DNA from: Mycobacterium sp. SMC-4
GTDB taxonomy: Bacteria > Actinomycetota > Actinomycetes > Mycobacteriales > Mycobacteriaceae
Direction: 5' to 3'
Assembly (NCBI RefSeq): GCF_025263265.1
Contig: NZ_CP079869.1
Coordinates: 3,534,001-3,598,000 of the forward strand
DNA length: 64,000 nt
Each line of letters starts with the position of its first letter. Positions within the stretch are counted from its first letter, which is position 1. The position numbers were made by a program, and so were the translations under genes. Shown here piece after piece: positions 1 to 10,848 of this stretch. Under the pieces are notes generated by a model. It worked only from the letters and a program-made list of their open reading frames with translations. It did not search any database and was not told the DNA's origin.

Positions 1-812
1 AAACAGATCGATCCGGATTCCGGCAACCGGATCAGATGCTGCACCTCCACACGCAGATGCACCAGTCGTCCGAACTGCTCGTCGGAGACCCCCTGGATCA
101 TCATCCGGTCCGGGCCCCATTCGTGATACAGCTCGGTTGAAACATCCAGGCGCCGACCGATGGTCAGCGTCCAGTTGGTGCGCCGGTAGATCTGGTCGGG
201 CTGCAGCCGCATCAGGAACTCGCGGGCCCGGGTGATCACCCCGGTTTGGCGCAGCCTCGGGACCGGACCGTGGATCTCCAGGAATGTCATGCCCACGTCG
301 AAGCCGAATGACCAGTCCGCTGCGAAGGTGACCACGCCGGCGTCGCCGAACAGATCGCCGTCGCGCTGGTCGAGCAGCACGATGTCCTCCTGGACCTGAC
401 CGGCGATGTAGGCCAGTGGTTCACAGGGCAGAGTCGCGTCATCGCCGACGACGAAATCCTGTATTACGCAGCGTCGTTCGTTGCGCCAGCGCCAACCCCG
501 GTCGTGCCGCTGTAGTGACATGGTGTCCGGATAGGTGACGGCCAGCTCCTGCATCAAGGTCAGCATCGCGTCCCAACACGCGGGACGCATGTGCGGCAGG
601 ACCGCATATCTGGACGGGTCGGCGGCCAGAATGGCGGCCCGCTCGTCCAGTTCGGACTCGTACTCACTGTCGATGTCGACGATTCGTTCTCCCCAACGCC
701 CGGCCGGTGTGTGCACCGGTGAACCCGCGGGCTCCACATTGGTGGAGTACCGGTATTCGTCGCCGGCGAACGGGAAAGGGAACGTCGCGATCAGATCGGC
801 TGCCGAGATCAC
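1..812 (-). CDS. Haem-dependent oxidative N-demethylase family protein (DUF3445), C-terminus cut off by window edge
   Basis: About 270 residues are visible before the window ends, so the 3' end is missing. The GTG start at 812 overlaps the stop of the upstream reductase gene by 4 bp (GTGA), which implies translational coupling. The translated sequence (FPFPFAGDEYRYSTNVEP at the N-terminus, then a DVGMTFLEIHGPVPRL region) is what I recognise as DUF3445, the large subunit of haem-dependent oxidative N-demethylases such as the bacterial dimethylamine monooxygenase. Known of the family: N-demethylation of dimethylamine to methylamine plus formaldehyde using electrons from a flavin/iron-sulfur reductase. 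The next two genes of the operon supply that reductase and a DmmA-like subunit. The exact substrate here is inferred. Confidence 0.85.
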   Translation of the reverse strand, partial: MISAADLIATFPFPFAGDEYRYSTNVEPAGSPVHTPAGRWGERIVDIDSEYESELDERAAILAADPSRYAVLPHMRPACWDAMLTLMQELAVTYPDTMSLQRHDRGWRWRNERRCVIQDFVVGDDATLPCEPLAYIAGQVQEDIVLLDQRDGDLFGDAGVVTFAADWSFGFDVGMTFLEIHGPVPRLRQTGVITRAREFLMRLQPDQIYRRTNWTLTIGRRLDVSTELYHEWGPDRMMIQGVSDEQFGRLVHLRVEVQHLIRLPESGSIC

Positions 813-1762
813 AGGTCCAACTCCAGACTTTGGTTCGCAGCCCGCGAAACACAGGCCATCATCGAATCGCCGGCGTTTTTCTCATCATCGGACAGGAACA
901 GGTCACGGTGGGTGACCGTGCCGCCCGACACCGGGATCCGGCATTCCCCGCACACCCCCTGGCGGCACAGGTTGGGCACGTCGATGCCGCGACTTTCCAG
1001 CGCCTCCAGCAGCGAGACTCCCGATTCGACGGTGAACATCTCCGCGGTGGACGACAGGCGTACGGTGAACGGCTCCCCGGGGTCCAGTGCCGCGGACCCG
1101 AAGTGTTCGAGATGAATCCGGCTGCCCGGCCACCCCAGCTCGGTGGCGGTGGTCACGACGAAGTCGATGAACGCTGCGGGGCCGCAGATGTAGAGGTGGG
1201 TGCCCAGCGGCTGATCGGCCAGGCCCGCCGCCAGCTCGGCGACGAACGCCGCGCGTTGGGTGTGGATCGCGGCGTGCTCGGTGAGTTCGCCAACCACGTC
1301 GGCGTAGGCGCCGCGGCCCGGCCGGTGCAGGTAGAACAGACGCGCATCGCGCCCCCACAACCGGGCGCCGCGCAGATGCGACACCATCGGTGTGATGCCG
1401 ATGCCCGCCGCCACCAGCAGGTGCCGACGCGCGCGCAGCACCGGCGCGAACGCGCTGCGGGGTGGGCGGGCGAGCACAGTGTCCCCGACCGCGAGCTCGT
1501 CGTGGATCCAGCGGGAGCCGCTCGGTTCATCCTGTGGCTTGTCGGCGCGCAACACCGAGATGACATACGCCGCGGGCGTGATTGCGTCCCCGGTCAACGA
1601 GTAGGCGTTGACCGGGCCGCCGCGGCCCCCACACTCGACGACGAGATGGCTGCCCGGGGTGAATGAGGGCAGCGGCGCTCCGCCCGGCCGGGTCAGTGTG
1701 AGAGTCCGGACAGCAGGGATCGAATCGTCGATTCCGGCGACGGTCAGCTTCAGGGAGGTCAT
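809..1762 (-). CDS. PDR/VanB-family oxidoreductase, reductase component of the N-demethylase
   Basis: 317 aa. The N-terminal two thirds is a ferredoxin-NADP reductase-like FMN/NAD(P)H module. Residues from about 230 form a plant-type 2Fe-2S ferredoxin domain, with cysteines in C-x4-C-x2-C (LCRQGVCGEC) and a final Cys about 30 residues later (MMACVSRA). This domain order is typical of phthalate dioxygenase reductase/VanB proteins, which pass electrons from NAD(P)H to an oxygenase partner. The start ATG overlaps the upstream dmmA-like stop by 4 bp, and its own stop overlaps the DUF3445 start by 4 bp, so the three proteins are probably made in fixed ratio. Role in methylamine metabolism follows from context. 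Confidence 0.9.
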   Translation of the reverse strand: MTSLKLTVAGIDDSIPAVRTLTLTRPGGAPLPSFTPGSHLVVECGGRGGPVNAYSLTGDAITPAAYVISVLRADKPQDEPSGSRWIHDELAVGDTVLARPPRSAFAPVLRARRHLLVAAGIGITPMVSHLRGARLWGRDARLFYLHRPGRGAYADVVGELTEHAAIHTQRAAFVAELAAGLADQPLGTHLYICGPAAFIDFVVTTATELGWPGSRIHLEHFGSAALDPGEPFTVRLSSTAEMFTVESGVSLLEALESRGIDVPNLCRQGVCGECRIPVSGGTVTHRDLFLSDDEKNAGDSMMACVSRAANQSLELDL

Positions 1763-2301
1763 GACGCGGCCTGCTGTTCGGCATCGACCTGGTACCCGAG
1801 GTGCGCTCCCTTGCGGCGGGAAACATGGTAGTGGACAACCAGATTGCGTTCACATCCGGAGCAGGCCACGACGTCCTCCAGGCCCACGGCGGCGGTGGTG
1901 ACGGTGCGGCAGTGCACGCAGTGCACCGCGCGCACATCGATGCGGGTGGACGCCACCGTGATCTCGTCATCGGCGACACCGGCGGCCAGAGCCAGCGCGC
2001 GCACCTGCAGGCAGAGGTGCGCTGGGCCGGCGACCATCAGCCGCCAGCCCACTCGGGCTTCGGCGAGCGCGGCGCGCAGCACCGCACCGGCCGAGTCGCC
2101 GGCGTCCTCTGGTGTGCTGTGTAGTTGCGACCGTGGCCGGCCCCCGACAGCGGCGACCTCGGCGTCCCACCGGCGCGCAACCTGCATCCCGGCCTCGCCG
2201 ATCGCGATGATCGTCCAGTACCGACCGGACAGGTCTGCGGTCGGGCAGGTCGGCTGGGTTGCCCACACCGGGATGCTGGTCAACTCGAGCGCAGGTCTCA
2301 C
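1759..2301 (-). CDS. DmmA-like subunit of dimethylamine monooxygenase, with C-terminal zinc ribbon
   Basis: 180 aa. I chose the GTG at 2301 because GGAGG stands 5 bases upstream; the open frame continues further but that part has no protein-like composition and overlaps the divergent monooxygenase gene. The N-terminus contains LSGRYWTIIAIGEAGMQ. The C-terminus holds two CxxC pairs (VHCVHC and ACSGC) about 20 residues apart, followed by NLVVHYHVSRRKGAHLGYQV, a pattern I associate with the DmmA family of dimethylamine monooxygenases. It is the first gene of the three-gene operon. Substrate assignment is by family and context only. Confidence 0.8.
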   Translation of the reverse strand: MRPALELTSIPVWATQPTCPTADLSGRYWTIIAIGEAGMQVARRWDAEVAAVGGRPRSQLHSTPEDAGDSAGAVLRAALAEARVGWRLMVAGPAHLCLQVRALALAAGVADDEITVASTRIDVRAVHCVHCRTVTTAAVGLEDVVACSGCERNLVVHYHVSRRKGAHLGYQVDAEQQAAS

Positions 2302-2418
2302 TCCGGCCTCCGTAAACCGATGGTTGACAATGTTGCCGTTCAGGAAACCAGCGATGCGTTTCGTTCGTGTGACCGCGTTGTCTCGTGTGCTTGACGTCCA
2401 CGTCGGTAAGGTCACCGG

Positions 2419-4195
<1,777 letters not shown>

Positions 4196-4221
4196 TCACG
4201 TTGCGGCTATCCGGTCTGTCG

Positions 4222-4237
4222 GGTGACCCACATCACC
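4222..4237. promoter_or_regulatory. CRP-type palindrome upstream of rpf
   Basis: GGTGACCCACATCACC is a perfect GGTGA-N6-TCACC inverted repeat. The GTGA-N6-TCAC core is the binding pattern of the mycobacterial cAMP receptor protein (Rv3676 type). It lies about 100 bp upstream of the rpf ATG at 4123, in the right place for transcriptional control. Binding is inferred, not shown. Confidence 0.6.
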
Positions 4238-4301
4238 TGTTACGGCCGGGGCGAAAGTTTTAGGCGTTGCTTATCTGGCGTAAGAGACCCCTGAGAGACA
4301 A

Positions 4302-4334
4302 GTGGCGGCGCCGGCACGCTGCCGGCACCGCCAC
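4302..4334 (-). terminator. Strong hairpin downstream of the second rpf gene
   Basis: Two 15-base arms around a 3-base loop. Read on the minus strand all 15 positions pair (14 Watson-Crick plus one G-U); on the plus strand one position is a C-A mismatch, so the structure fits a minus-strand transcript. It starts about 20 bp beyond the stop codon at 4354. There is no U tract, as is usual for mycobacterial terminators. Confidence 0.6.
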
Positions 4335-4353
4335 CTGTGGACGTTTGTCGAGG

Positions 4354-5067
<714 letters not shown>

Positions 5068-5083
5068 CGTGAGCCAAATCACG
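5068..5083. promoter_or_regulatory. CRP-type palindrome, proximal site
   Basis: CGTGAGCCAAATCACG is a perfect CGTGA-N6-TCACG inverted repeat. It lies within a candidate minus-strand promoter, downstream of a TTGACA at about 5085-5090. The next site is 23 bp away, about two helical turns. Confidence 0.6.
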
Positions 5084-5090
5084 TGTCAAA

Positions 5091-5106
5091 TGTGAACCAG
5101 GTCACT
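5091..5106. promoter_or_regulatory. CRP-type palindrome, distal site
   Basis: TGTGAACCAGGTCACT contains GTGA-N6-TCAC, the core CRP pattern, 23 bp from the neighbouring site. The pair makes cAMP-dependent control of the rpfE-like gene likely. This is inferred from motif only. Confidence 0.6.
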
Positions 5107-5638
5107 CCCGCATCGACCTAGACATGCCCGTCAGACGCGAAAAGTGCTTGCACTGAGCCAGAATTGACCCCTTTAGCGGTACATTACAGGCATTCTGTTC
5201 GCTGAGATGAGAGTTACCTCTAAATCAATACCGCTGTGTTGCAACGTGTTACCATCGTTGGCCGCATGCCAAAGCTTGATGCAAGACGAATATTGTTGCA
5301 GCATTGAGGGTTTCAGTCACTACGCCGCAAACACTATGAGTCATCGATGCAGGTCCCCCGTTTGATCTGGAAATCCCTGGTGGTCGTAAATGCTGCGACG
5401 CTGCCGTTGATTCGCGTCGATTGCTGTTGCAAATCCACAATATTGTGGCTACCGTGTTGCGGATCATGTTGCAGGACAAGGGTTTAAACCTCTGACAACT
5501 ACTGAGGGCCAGCCTGCCAACCCTGGCGCACGATCGCAACTCGGCCGCCGTTTATCACGACAATAATTTCGATTTGATAACCTCGTGAATTCGCGCTGCG
5601 GCCTGATTGATTCCAGTTTTATTCGGGAATCTAATTTG
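5107..5638. other. AT-richer non-coding stretch between rpfE-like gene and mobA
   Basis: This 530-bp stretch is visibly poorer in G+C than everything around it and has no frame with recognisable protein. It holds a perfect 14-bp palindrome CCACAATATTGTGG at 5435-5448 and several GTTGCA/GTTGCG repeats. A 96-codon minus-strand frame at 5249-5539 has no codon bias or motif that I recognise. It may be the remnant of a transferred gene or an extended regulatory region. Confidence 0.5.
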
Positions 5639-6244
5639 CTAGCTCCACTGGGGAGGCTCGATGGCCGAGAAGTCTTCCACGGTGTTGACGTTGGTGAGCG
5701 CCGCCTGCTCGGGCAGCACGATGCGCTGAGTGTCGACAGAATCCACCAGCGCACGCATGCTGCGGTGGCCGGCCTCGATCAGTGCGGTCGCCCGAGCACC
5801 CAGCGCGGTGCGATAGATGCCCGCCAAGAAATGGTCGCGTCCATCCCACGGAAGAACGACATCCACCCCTAGTCGGTGCGCCGGCTCGGCGAGCAGGTCG
5901 ATGACGTCGACGGTCAGCAGCGGCATGTCGACAGCGCACACGAAGGCGTACTCGACGCCGGCATCAGCGGCAGCGCGCAAGCCCCGCCCGGTGGCCAACA
6001 GCGGTCCCACCCCCTGCACCTGATCGCGCAGGATCGATGAGGCGGGTAACTCCGGCAGCGCCTGTCCCGGTGCGGCGACGACGAAGACCGGAGCGCATCG
6101 GGAACTGACGACCGCGACCACGCGCTCGACCATCGTGGTGGATCCGGACGGGCCGGCAATGGGAAGCGTGGCCTTGTCGCGTCCCATCCGGCGGGACGCG
6201 CCCCCGGCCAGCACCACGGCAGCCAACGGTGGCGAGGTCGTCAC
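5639..6244 (-). CDS. mobA: Molybdenum cofactor guanylyltransferase MobA
   Basis: 201 aa, usual MobA length. The N-terminal nucleotide-binding signature [17 protein letters not shown] (from about residue 12) and the metal-binding CAVDMPLL near 107 identify the GTP:molybdopterin guanylyltransferase that converts Mo-molybdopterin to MGD. Start is GTG at 6244. It follows korB by about 40 bp on the same strand and is the orthologue of Rv2453c by position. MGD is needed by formate dehydrogenases and nitrate reductases, which fits fdhD elsewhere in the window. Confidence 0.92.
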   Translation of the reverse strand: MTTSPPLAAVVLAGGASRRMGRDKATLPIAGPSGSTTMVERVVAVVSSRCAPVFVVAAPGQALPELPASSILRDQVQGVGPLLATGRGLRAAADAGVEYAFVCAVDMPLLTVDVIDLLAEPAHRLGVDVVLPWDGRDHFLAGIYRTALGARATALIEAGHRSMRALVDSVDTQRIVLPEQAALTNVNTVEDFSAIEPPQWS

Positions 6245-6287
6245 AGGGTGACGTTATCCCACCGACTCCGTCAGCGACGGCAGCCGA

Positions 6288-7373
6288 TCAGTCGACCGTC
6301 CACGTGTCCTTACCCCGCAGCAGCGCCTGCAGCGCAGCCTTGTCATGCGGCTTGGCGGCACGAGCGGTGCTGATCTGTTCGCGCGCGGCGTCGTCGTAGG
6401 TGGGTTTGCCCACCTGGCGGAAGATACCCATGACCATGTGGTCGAGATTCTGCTCGGACAGCCGGGACAGCGCGAATGCGTAGGCGGGGTCCTCCAGGTG
6501 TGCGTCGTGGACGACGATCTGGTCGGCGGACACGTCGGCGGTCTTGGCGACCTCGAGGCCGTACCCGGATTTGATGACGCAGTACGCACCGTCGGCGCCG
6601 AAGGTGATCGGCTCGCCGTGGGTGAGGTTGACCAGGCGATCTTCGGCGCCTTCTTTGCGCAGCGCGTCGAATGAACCGTCGTTGAAGATCGGGCAGTCCT
6701 GCAGGATCTCGACCAGCGCTGCGCCGCGGTGCGCGGCTGCGGCACGCAGAACCTCCGAGAGGCCTTTGCGGTCGGAGTCCAGCGCGCGACCGACGAAGGT
6801 GGCCTCCGAACCCAATGCCAGCGACACCGGGTTGAACGGATGGTCCAGCGAACCCATCGGGGTGGACTTGGTGACCTTGCCGACTTCCGAGGTCGGTGAG
6901 TACTGCCCCTTGGTCAGCCCGTAGATCCGGTTGTTGAACAGCAGGATCGTGATGTTGACGTTGCGGCGCAACGCGTGGATCAGGTGGTTGCCGCCGATCG
7001 ACAGCGAGTCGCCGTCGCCGGTGACGACCCACACCGACAGGTCGGGCCGGGCCAGCGCGAGCCCGGTGGCGATCGTCGGGGCGCGACCGTGAATCGAGTG
7101 AAAGCCGTAGGTCTCCAGGTAGTACGGGAAACGGCTGGAGCAGCCGATGCCGCTGACGAACGCGATGTTCTCGCGCCGCAGCCCCAACTCGGGCAGGAAG
7201 TTGCGGATGGTGTTGAGGATGACGTAGTCCCCACACCCCGGGCACCAGCGCACCTCCTGGTCGCTGGTGAAGTCCTTGGCCTTCTGCGGCTGGTCCGTCG
7301 TGGGCACCAGGCTCGTCTTGCTCAGCGCCGTCAGGCCCAGGTCTCGATGGTCGTGACCGATCAGGTCAGTCAT
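6288..7373 (-). CDS. korB: 2-oxoglutarate:ferredoxin oxidoreductase subunit beta KorB
   Basis: 361 aa. The CPGC motif (RWCPGCGDY, Cys 44 and 47) and the thiamine diphosphate-binding GDGDSLSIGGNHLIHALRRN followed by NNRIYGLTKGQ are visible. With KorA it forms the CoA-dependent oxidative decarboxylase that turns 2-oxoglutarate into succinyl-CoA with reduced ferredoxin, a route mycobacteria use alongside the oxoglutarate dehydrogenase complex. It lies about 30 bp after korA. Orthologue of Rv2454c by content and order. Confidence 0.95.
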   Translation of the reverse strand: MTDLIGHDHRDLGLTALSKTSLVPTTDQPQKAKDFTSDQEVRWCPGCGDYVILNTIRNFLPELGLRRENIAFVSGIGCSSRFPYYLETYGFHSIHGRAPTIATGLALARPDLSVWVVTGDGDSLSIGGNHLIHALRRNVNITILLFNNRIYGLTKGQYSPTSEVGKVTKSTPMGSLDHPFNPVSLALGSEATFVGRALDSDRKGLSEVLRAAAAHRGAALVEILQDCPIFNDGSFDALRKEGAEDRLVNLTHGEPITFGADGAYCVIKSGYGLEVAKTADVSADQIVVHDAHLEDPAYAFALSRLSEQNLDHMVMGIFRQVGKPTYDDAAREQISTARAAKPHDKAALQALLRGKDTWTVD

Positions 7374-7403
7374 GTGCTCTCCTCCGCAAGCTCGTCGGCC
7401 TCG

Positions 7404-9362
7404 TCACGCGTTTGCCCCCACACCCGTCGCGTCTGCCGCTGCGGCCGGCACCTCGATGGTGGCCGCCGCCAGCCGGGCGAACTCGGCTTTCTCGATTTCC
7501 CGCTGCCCGAGTGTGCCCTCCAGCGCCGCATCGATGATGCCTTCGACCTCGTCGGCCAAGAACGCCATGCCCTCCACCTTGGTCACCGACTGGACGTCGA
7601 CGAGATAGCGGCCGCGCAACAGCAGGGCCAACTGTCCGAGGTTCATCTCCGGCACGACCACCTTGGAGTACTTGGTCAGCACCTCCCCCAGGTTGGCCGG
7701 GAACGGATTGAGGTGGCGTAGCTGGGCGTGGGCGACCTTGATGCCTTTGCGCCGGGCGCGCCGGCAGGCTTCTCCGATCGGCCCATAGCTGCTGCCCCAG
7801 CCCAGCATGAGCAACTCGGCATCACCGGTCGGATCGTCGACGTCGAGGTCGGCCACCGAGATCCCCGCGATCTTCTCCTGACGCAGCCGCACCATCAAAT
7901 CGTGGTTCTTGGGCTCGTAGGAGATGTTGCCCGAACCATTGGCCGACTCCAGGCCACCGATGCGGTGGGCCAAGCCGGGGGTGCCGGGCACCGCGAACTG
8001 GCGGGCCAGTGTCTCGGGATCTCGGGCGTAGGGCGCGAACGGCTCACCCTCCTTGGCGAAGGTGTGCTCGATGGCCGGGTAGCTGTCGACGTCGGGGATA
8101 CGCCAGGGCTCAGATCCGTTGGCGATCGCTCCGTCGGACAGAATCATGACCGGCGTGTGGTACTTGATGGCGATCCGCGCCGCTTCCACGGCGATGTCGA
8201 AGCAGTCCGACGGAGACCTCGGCGCCAACACGGCGACCGGCGATTCTCCATTGCGCCCGAACATCGCCTGCAACAGGTCGGCCTGCTCGGTCTTGGTCGG
8301 CAGCCCGGTCGACGGGCCGCCGCGCTGCACGTCGATGACGATCAGCGGCAACTCGGTCATCACCGCCAGGCCGATGGCTTCCGACTTCAGCGAAATGCCC
8401 GGGCCCGACGTGCTGGTCACGCCCAGCGCACCGCCGTAGGACGCACCGATTGCCGCGCCGATCCCGGCGATCTCGTCCTCGGCCTGGAACGTCATCACAT
8501 TGAAGTTCTTGTGCTTGGACAGCTCGTGGAGGATGTCCGAGGCCGGCGTGATCGGGTAGGTGCCCAGCACGATCTGCAGATCGGCCAGCTGGCCGGCCGC
8601 CACGAGCCCGTAGGCCAGCGCTGTGTTTCCCGAAATCTGGCGGTACTCGCCGGTCTTGAGCTTTGCTGGGGCGACCTCGTAGGTGGTGCCGAACGCCTCG
8701 GTGGTCTCGCCGTAGTTCCAGCCCGCCCGCAGCGCCAACACGTTGGCTTCGGCGATCTCGGGCTTGCGGGCGAACTTCTCGCGGATGAATGCTTCGCTGT
8801 GCTCAAGCTCGCGGCCGTACATCCAGGACAGCAGGCCCAACGCGAACATGTTCTTGGCGCGTTGGCCGTCCTTCTTGCTGGCGCCGATCGATTCCACCGC
8901 GCCCAGCGTCAGGGTGGTCATGGCGACGGCCTGCACGACGTAGTCGGAGAGCTCGTCGTTTTCCAGCGGGTTGGCGTCATAGCCGACCTTGGCCAGATTG
9001 CGCTTGGTGAATTCGTCGGAGTTGGCGATGATCAGCCCGCCCCGGGGCAGGTCACTGACATTGGCCTTGAGCGCGGCCGGGTTCATCGCGACCAGCACGT
9101 CGGGCCGGTCACCTGCGGTGAGGATGTCGTAATCGGCGATCTGGATCTGGAACGAGGAGACACCGGGCAGCGTGCCCTGGGGCGCGCGGATCTCGGCCGG
9201 GTAGTTCGGCTGGGTCGCCAGGTCGTTGCCGAACAACGCCGCCTCGGAGGTGAACCGGTCACCGGTGAGCTGCATACCGTCACCGGAGTCACCGGCGAAC
9301 CGGATGACGACCTTTTCCAGCTTCTGCCGAGGCGCTCCCGCCGCGCCGCCGTTGTCTCCCAC
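7404..9362 (-). CDS. korA: 2-oxoglutarate:ferredoxin oxidoreductase subunit alpha KorA
   Basis: 652 aa with the GTG start at 9362, chosen because GGAAGG lies 7 bases upstream and the length matches the M. tuberculosis protein (about 653 aa); the frame is open 39 codons further. The gamma-type domain comes first (VVIRFAGDSGDGMQLTGDRF), then the alpha domain (GTYPITPASDILHEL, FQAEDEIAGIGAAIGASY). This is the gamma-alpha fused arrangement of mycobacterial KorA. It is transcribed with korB and probably mobA. Confidence 0.94.
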   Translation of the reverse strand: MGDNGGAAGAPRQKLEKVVIRFAGDSGDGMQLTGDRFTSEAALFGNDLATQPNYPAEIRAPQGTLPGVSSFQIQIADYDILTAGDRPDVLVAMNPAALKANVSDLPRGGLIIANSDEFTKRNLAKVGYDANPLENDELSDYVVQAVAMTTLTLGAVESIGASKKDGQRAKNMFALGLLSWMYGRELEHSEAFIREKFARKPEIAEANVLALRAGWNYGETTEAFGTTYEVAPAKLKTGEYRQISGNTALAYGLVAAGQLADLQIVLGTYPITPASDILHELSKHKNFNVMTFQAEDEIAGIGAAIGASYGGALGVTSTSGPGISLKSEAIGLAVMTELPLIVIDVQRGGPSTGLPTKTEQADLLQAMFGRNGESPVAVLAPRSPSDCFDIAVEAARIAIKYHTPVMILSDGAIANGSEPWRIPDVDSYPAIEHTFAKEGEPFAPYARDPETLARQFAVPGTPGLAHRIGGLESANGSGNISYEPKNHDLMVRLRQEKIAGISVADLDVDDPTGDAELLMLGWGSSYGPIGEACRRARRKGIKVAHAQLRHLNPFPANLGEVLTKYSKVVVPEMNLGQLALLLRGRYLVDVQSVTKVEGMAFLADEVEGIIDAALEGTLGQREIEKAEFARLAAATIEVPAAAADATGVGANA

Positions 9363-9702
9363 TCGCTCGCCTTCCGTGTCGTCCCCGGGTGCTGCGGGGG
9401 CCCGCATCTGGCGAAGTTCCACCGAGTCGCAGTCACGTTGACGCGCCGCCAGTGGTCGTCCACCAAAGTTTGATGTCACTGCCAGTACCGATTATTGCAC
9501 TTCTCTTAGGTAGTCCTATACCGGGCGCGCAGGTGGCGCACAGGTGGACGCCGCCGGAACGCACTGTTCAGAGCGTCGCTCCACGGTGACATGAGACAAA
9601 AGTGTGTTGTTCGTCACGTTCGCGAGACAGGTCGCGGCGGTCCAGCTTTCTTAGAATTGGTTACTGATCAGTAGCCGCCCGCACGCACCGGCAATGGTCC
9701 GA
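9363..9702. other. Intergenic region between korA and the LacI gene
   Basis: 340 bp without a gene. It should contain the korAB promoter; TAATCG and TAGGAC lie on the minus strand near 9490-9525, but I cannot fix a start site. A perfect 12-bp palindrome TACTGATCAGTA is present at 9662-9673, just beyond the end of the lacI-type gene. Confidence 0.5.
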
Positions 9703-10713
9703 TCAGTGATGCATCGGCACGTTGAAGGGTGTCACGACCTGGATCGGTACTGGACGAACCGGCTCGAACGGCAACGCACCTCGTTCCTGCAGCAGCAGTC
9801 GCAGCGCCAGGCGTGCGTCAGCGCGCAGGTCGTTGTGCAGCACGGCCGATATCCGTCCATCCCGCAGTAATCGACGGTTGTCGGCATCGAGGTCGTGGGC
9901 GATGAAGACGTAGCAGTCGCGGCCGATCCCCTCGAACGCCGCGACCGTGGCGACGTTGCCCCCGCCGACCGAATAGACGGCCCGCACCTGCGGGTTGGCC
10001 TCCAGCGCGTCGAGCACCAGGCGCTTGTTGGTGGCGTCGATGCCGTCGCTGTCGCTGACCTCGACGATGGCCCTTCCGGAGCTGCGTAACGCCGACCGGA
10101 ACCCGACCTCCCGCTCGCCCTCACCGCGGAACACCGTGCGGCTCAGCGTGATCAACACATCCGAGGGCCGCTCGCCGAGCCACTGCTGCATCAGATAGGC
10201 GGCCGTGACCCCCGCGCCGTGATTGTCGATGCCCACATAGGCGCAGCGGGTGCTTGCGGGTATGTCGGTCGTGTAGGTCACCACGGGCACCCCGGAAGCA
10301 ACGAGACGGTCGACAGCATCGGCCACTTCAGGGTCGTCCTGGGCCTTGAGCACCACACCGTGGCTGCCGCGGATGCGGTCAAGCGCGTCCACCATCTGCG
10401 CGGCGGACCCTGTCTCCCACAGGTGGAACCGCGCGCGCAACATCGCCGGGGCAAATGCGGGCAGCTCGGCCTCCACGGCGGCGCGGAACGCGTCCGAGAA
10501 GCGCTGCGGGGTCTGCATGACCACGTCGATCAGATATCGCCGTCCGTTGAGCCGTAGCTGGGCACGTTGCTTGTCGAGGTCGGCGATGGCTTGGTTGACC
10601 TCGGCGACGGTGTTCTCCCGAACCCCGGGGCGGTTGTGCAGAACCCGGTCGACGGTCGCCTCGCTCAGCCCCGCCTGCTGGGCGATCTCGCGGACCTTGT
10701 AACGGTGCGGCAC
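9703..10713 (-). CDS. LacI-family transcriptional regulator
   Basis: 336 aa from the GTG at 10713, preceded by a purine-rich GGGAGAGGGG box. The much longer open frame upstream is antisense to the dioxygenase gene and is not protein-like. The N-terminal helix-turn-helix reads YKVREIAQQAGLSEATVDRV; the rest is a periplasmic-binding-protein-like sensor fold (LVASGVPVVTYTTDIP, YVGIDNHGAGVTAAYLM). It is divergent from the dioxygenase-iolGE operon with 135 bp between them and probably senses the sugar or cyclitol handled there. Confidence 0.88.
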   Translation of the reverse strand: MPHRYKVREIAQQAGLSEATVDRVLHNRPGVRENTVAEVNQAIADLDKQRAQLRLNGRRYLIDVVMQTPQRFSDAFRAAVEAELPAFAPAMLRARFHLWETGSAAQMVDALDRIRGSHGVVLKAQDDPEVADAVDRLVASGVPVVTYTTDIPASTRCAYVGIDNHGAGVTAAYLMQQWLGERPSDVLITLSRTVFRGEGEREVGFRSALRSSGRAIVEVSDSDGIDATNKRLVLDALEANPQVRAVYSVGGGNVATVAAFEGIGRDCYVFIAHDLDADNRRLLRDGRISAVLHNDLRADARLALRLLLQERGALPFEPVRPVPIQVVTPFNVPMHH

Positions 10714-10779
10714 CCCTACCCCTCTCCCTTCGAGCTGCTCGGCCTTGCGCGGCGGGACGTCACGACGGCCCGCAGACCC

Positions 10780-10804
10780 GCCATTGTGAGGGTTTTTTGA
10801 TGGC
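10780..10804. promoter_or_regulatory. Inverted repeat in the lacI/dioxygenase divergent promoter
   Basis: GCCAT and ATGGC arms are separated by 15 bases that include a run of six T. It is a possible operator or promoter element in the 135-bp divergent space. The arms are short, so chance occurrence is possible. Confidence 0.3.
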
Positions 10805-10848
10805 TTTCTGCCGTTGATTGCGGTCCCTATCACAGCAAGACTACTGCC

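Noticed and set aside
5249..5539. 96-codon minus-strand ORF in the AT-rich gap
   Set aside because: No ribosome-binding site, no codon bias, no motif.
7728..9473. 581-codon plus-strand frame opposite korA
   Set aside because: Shadow of korA with no recognisable domain.
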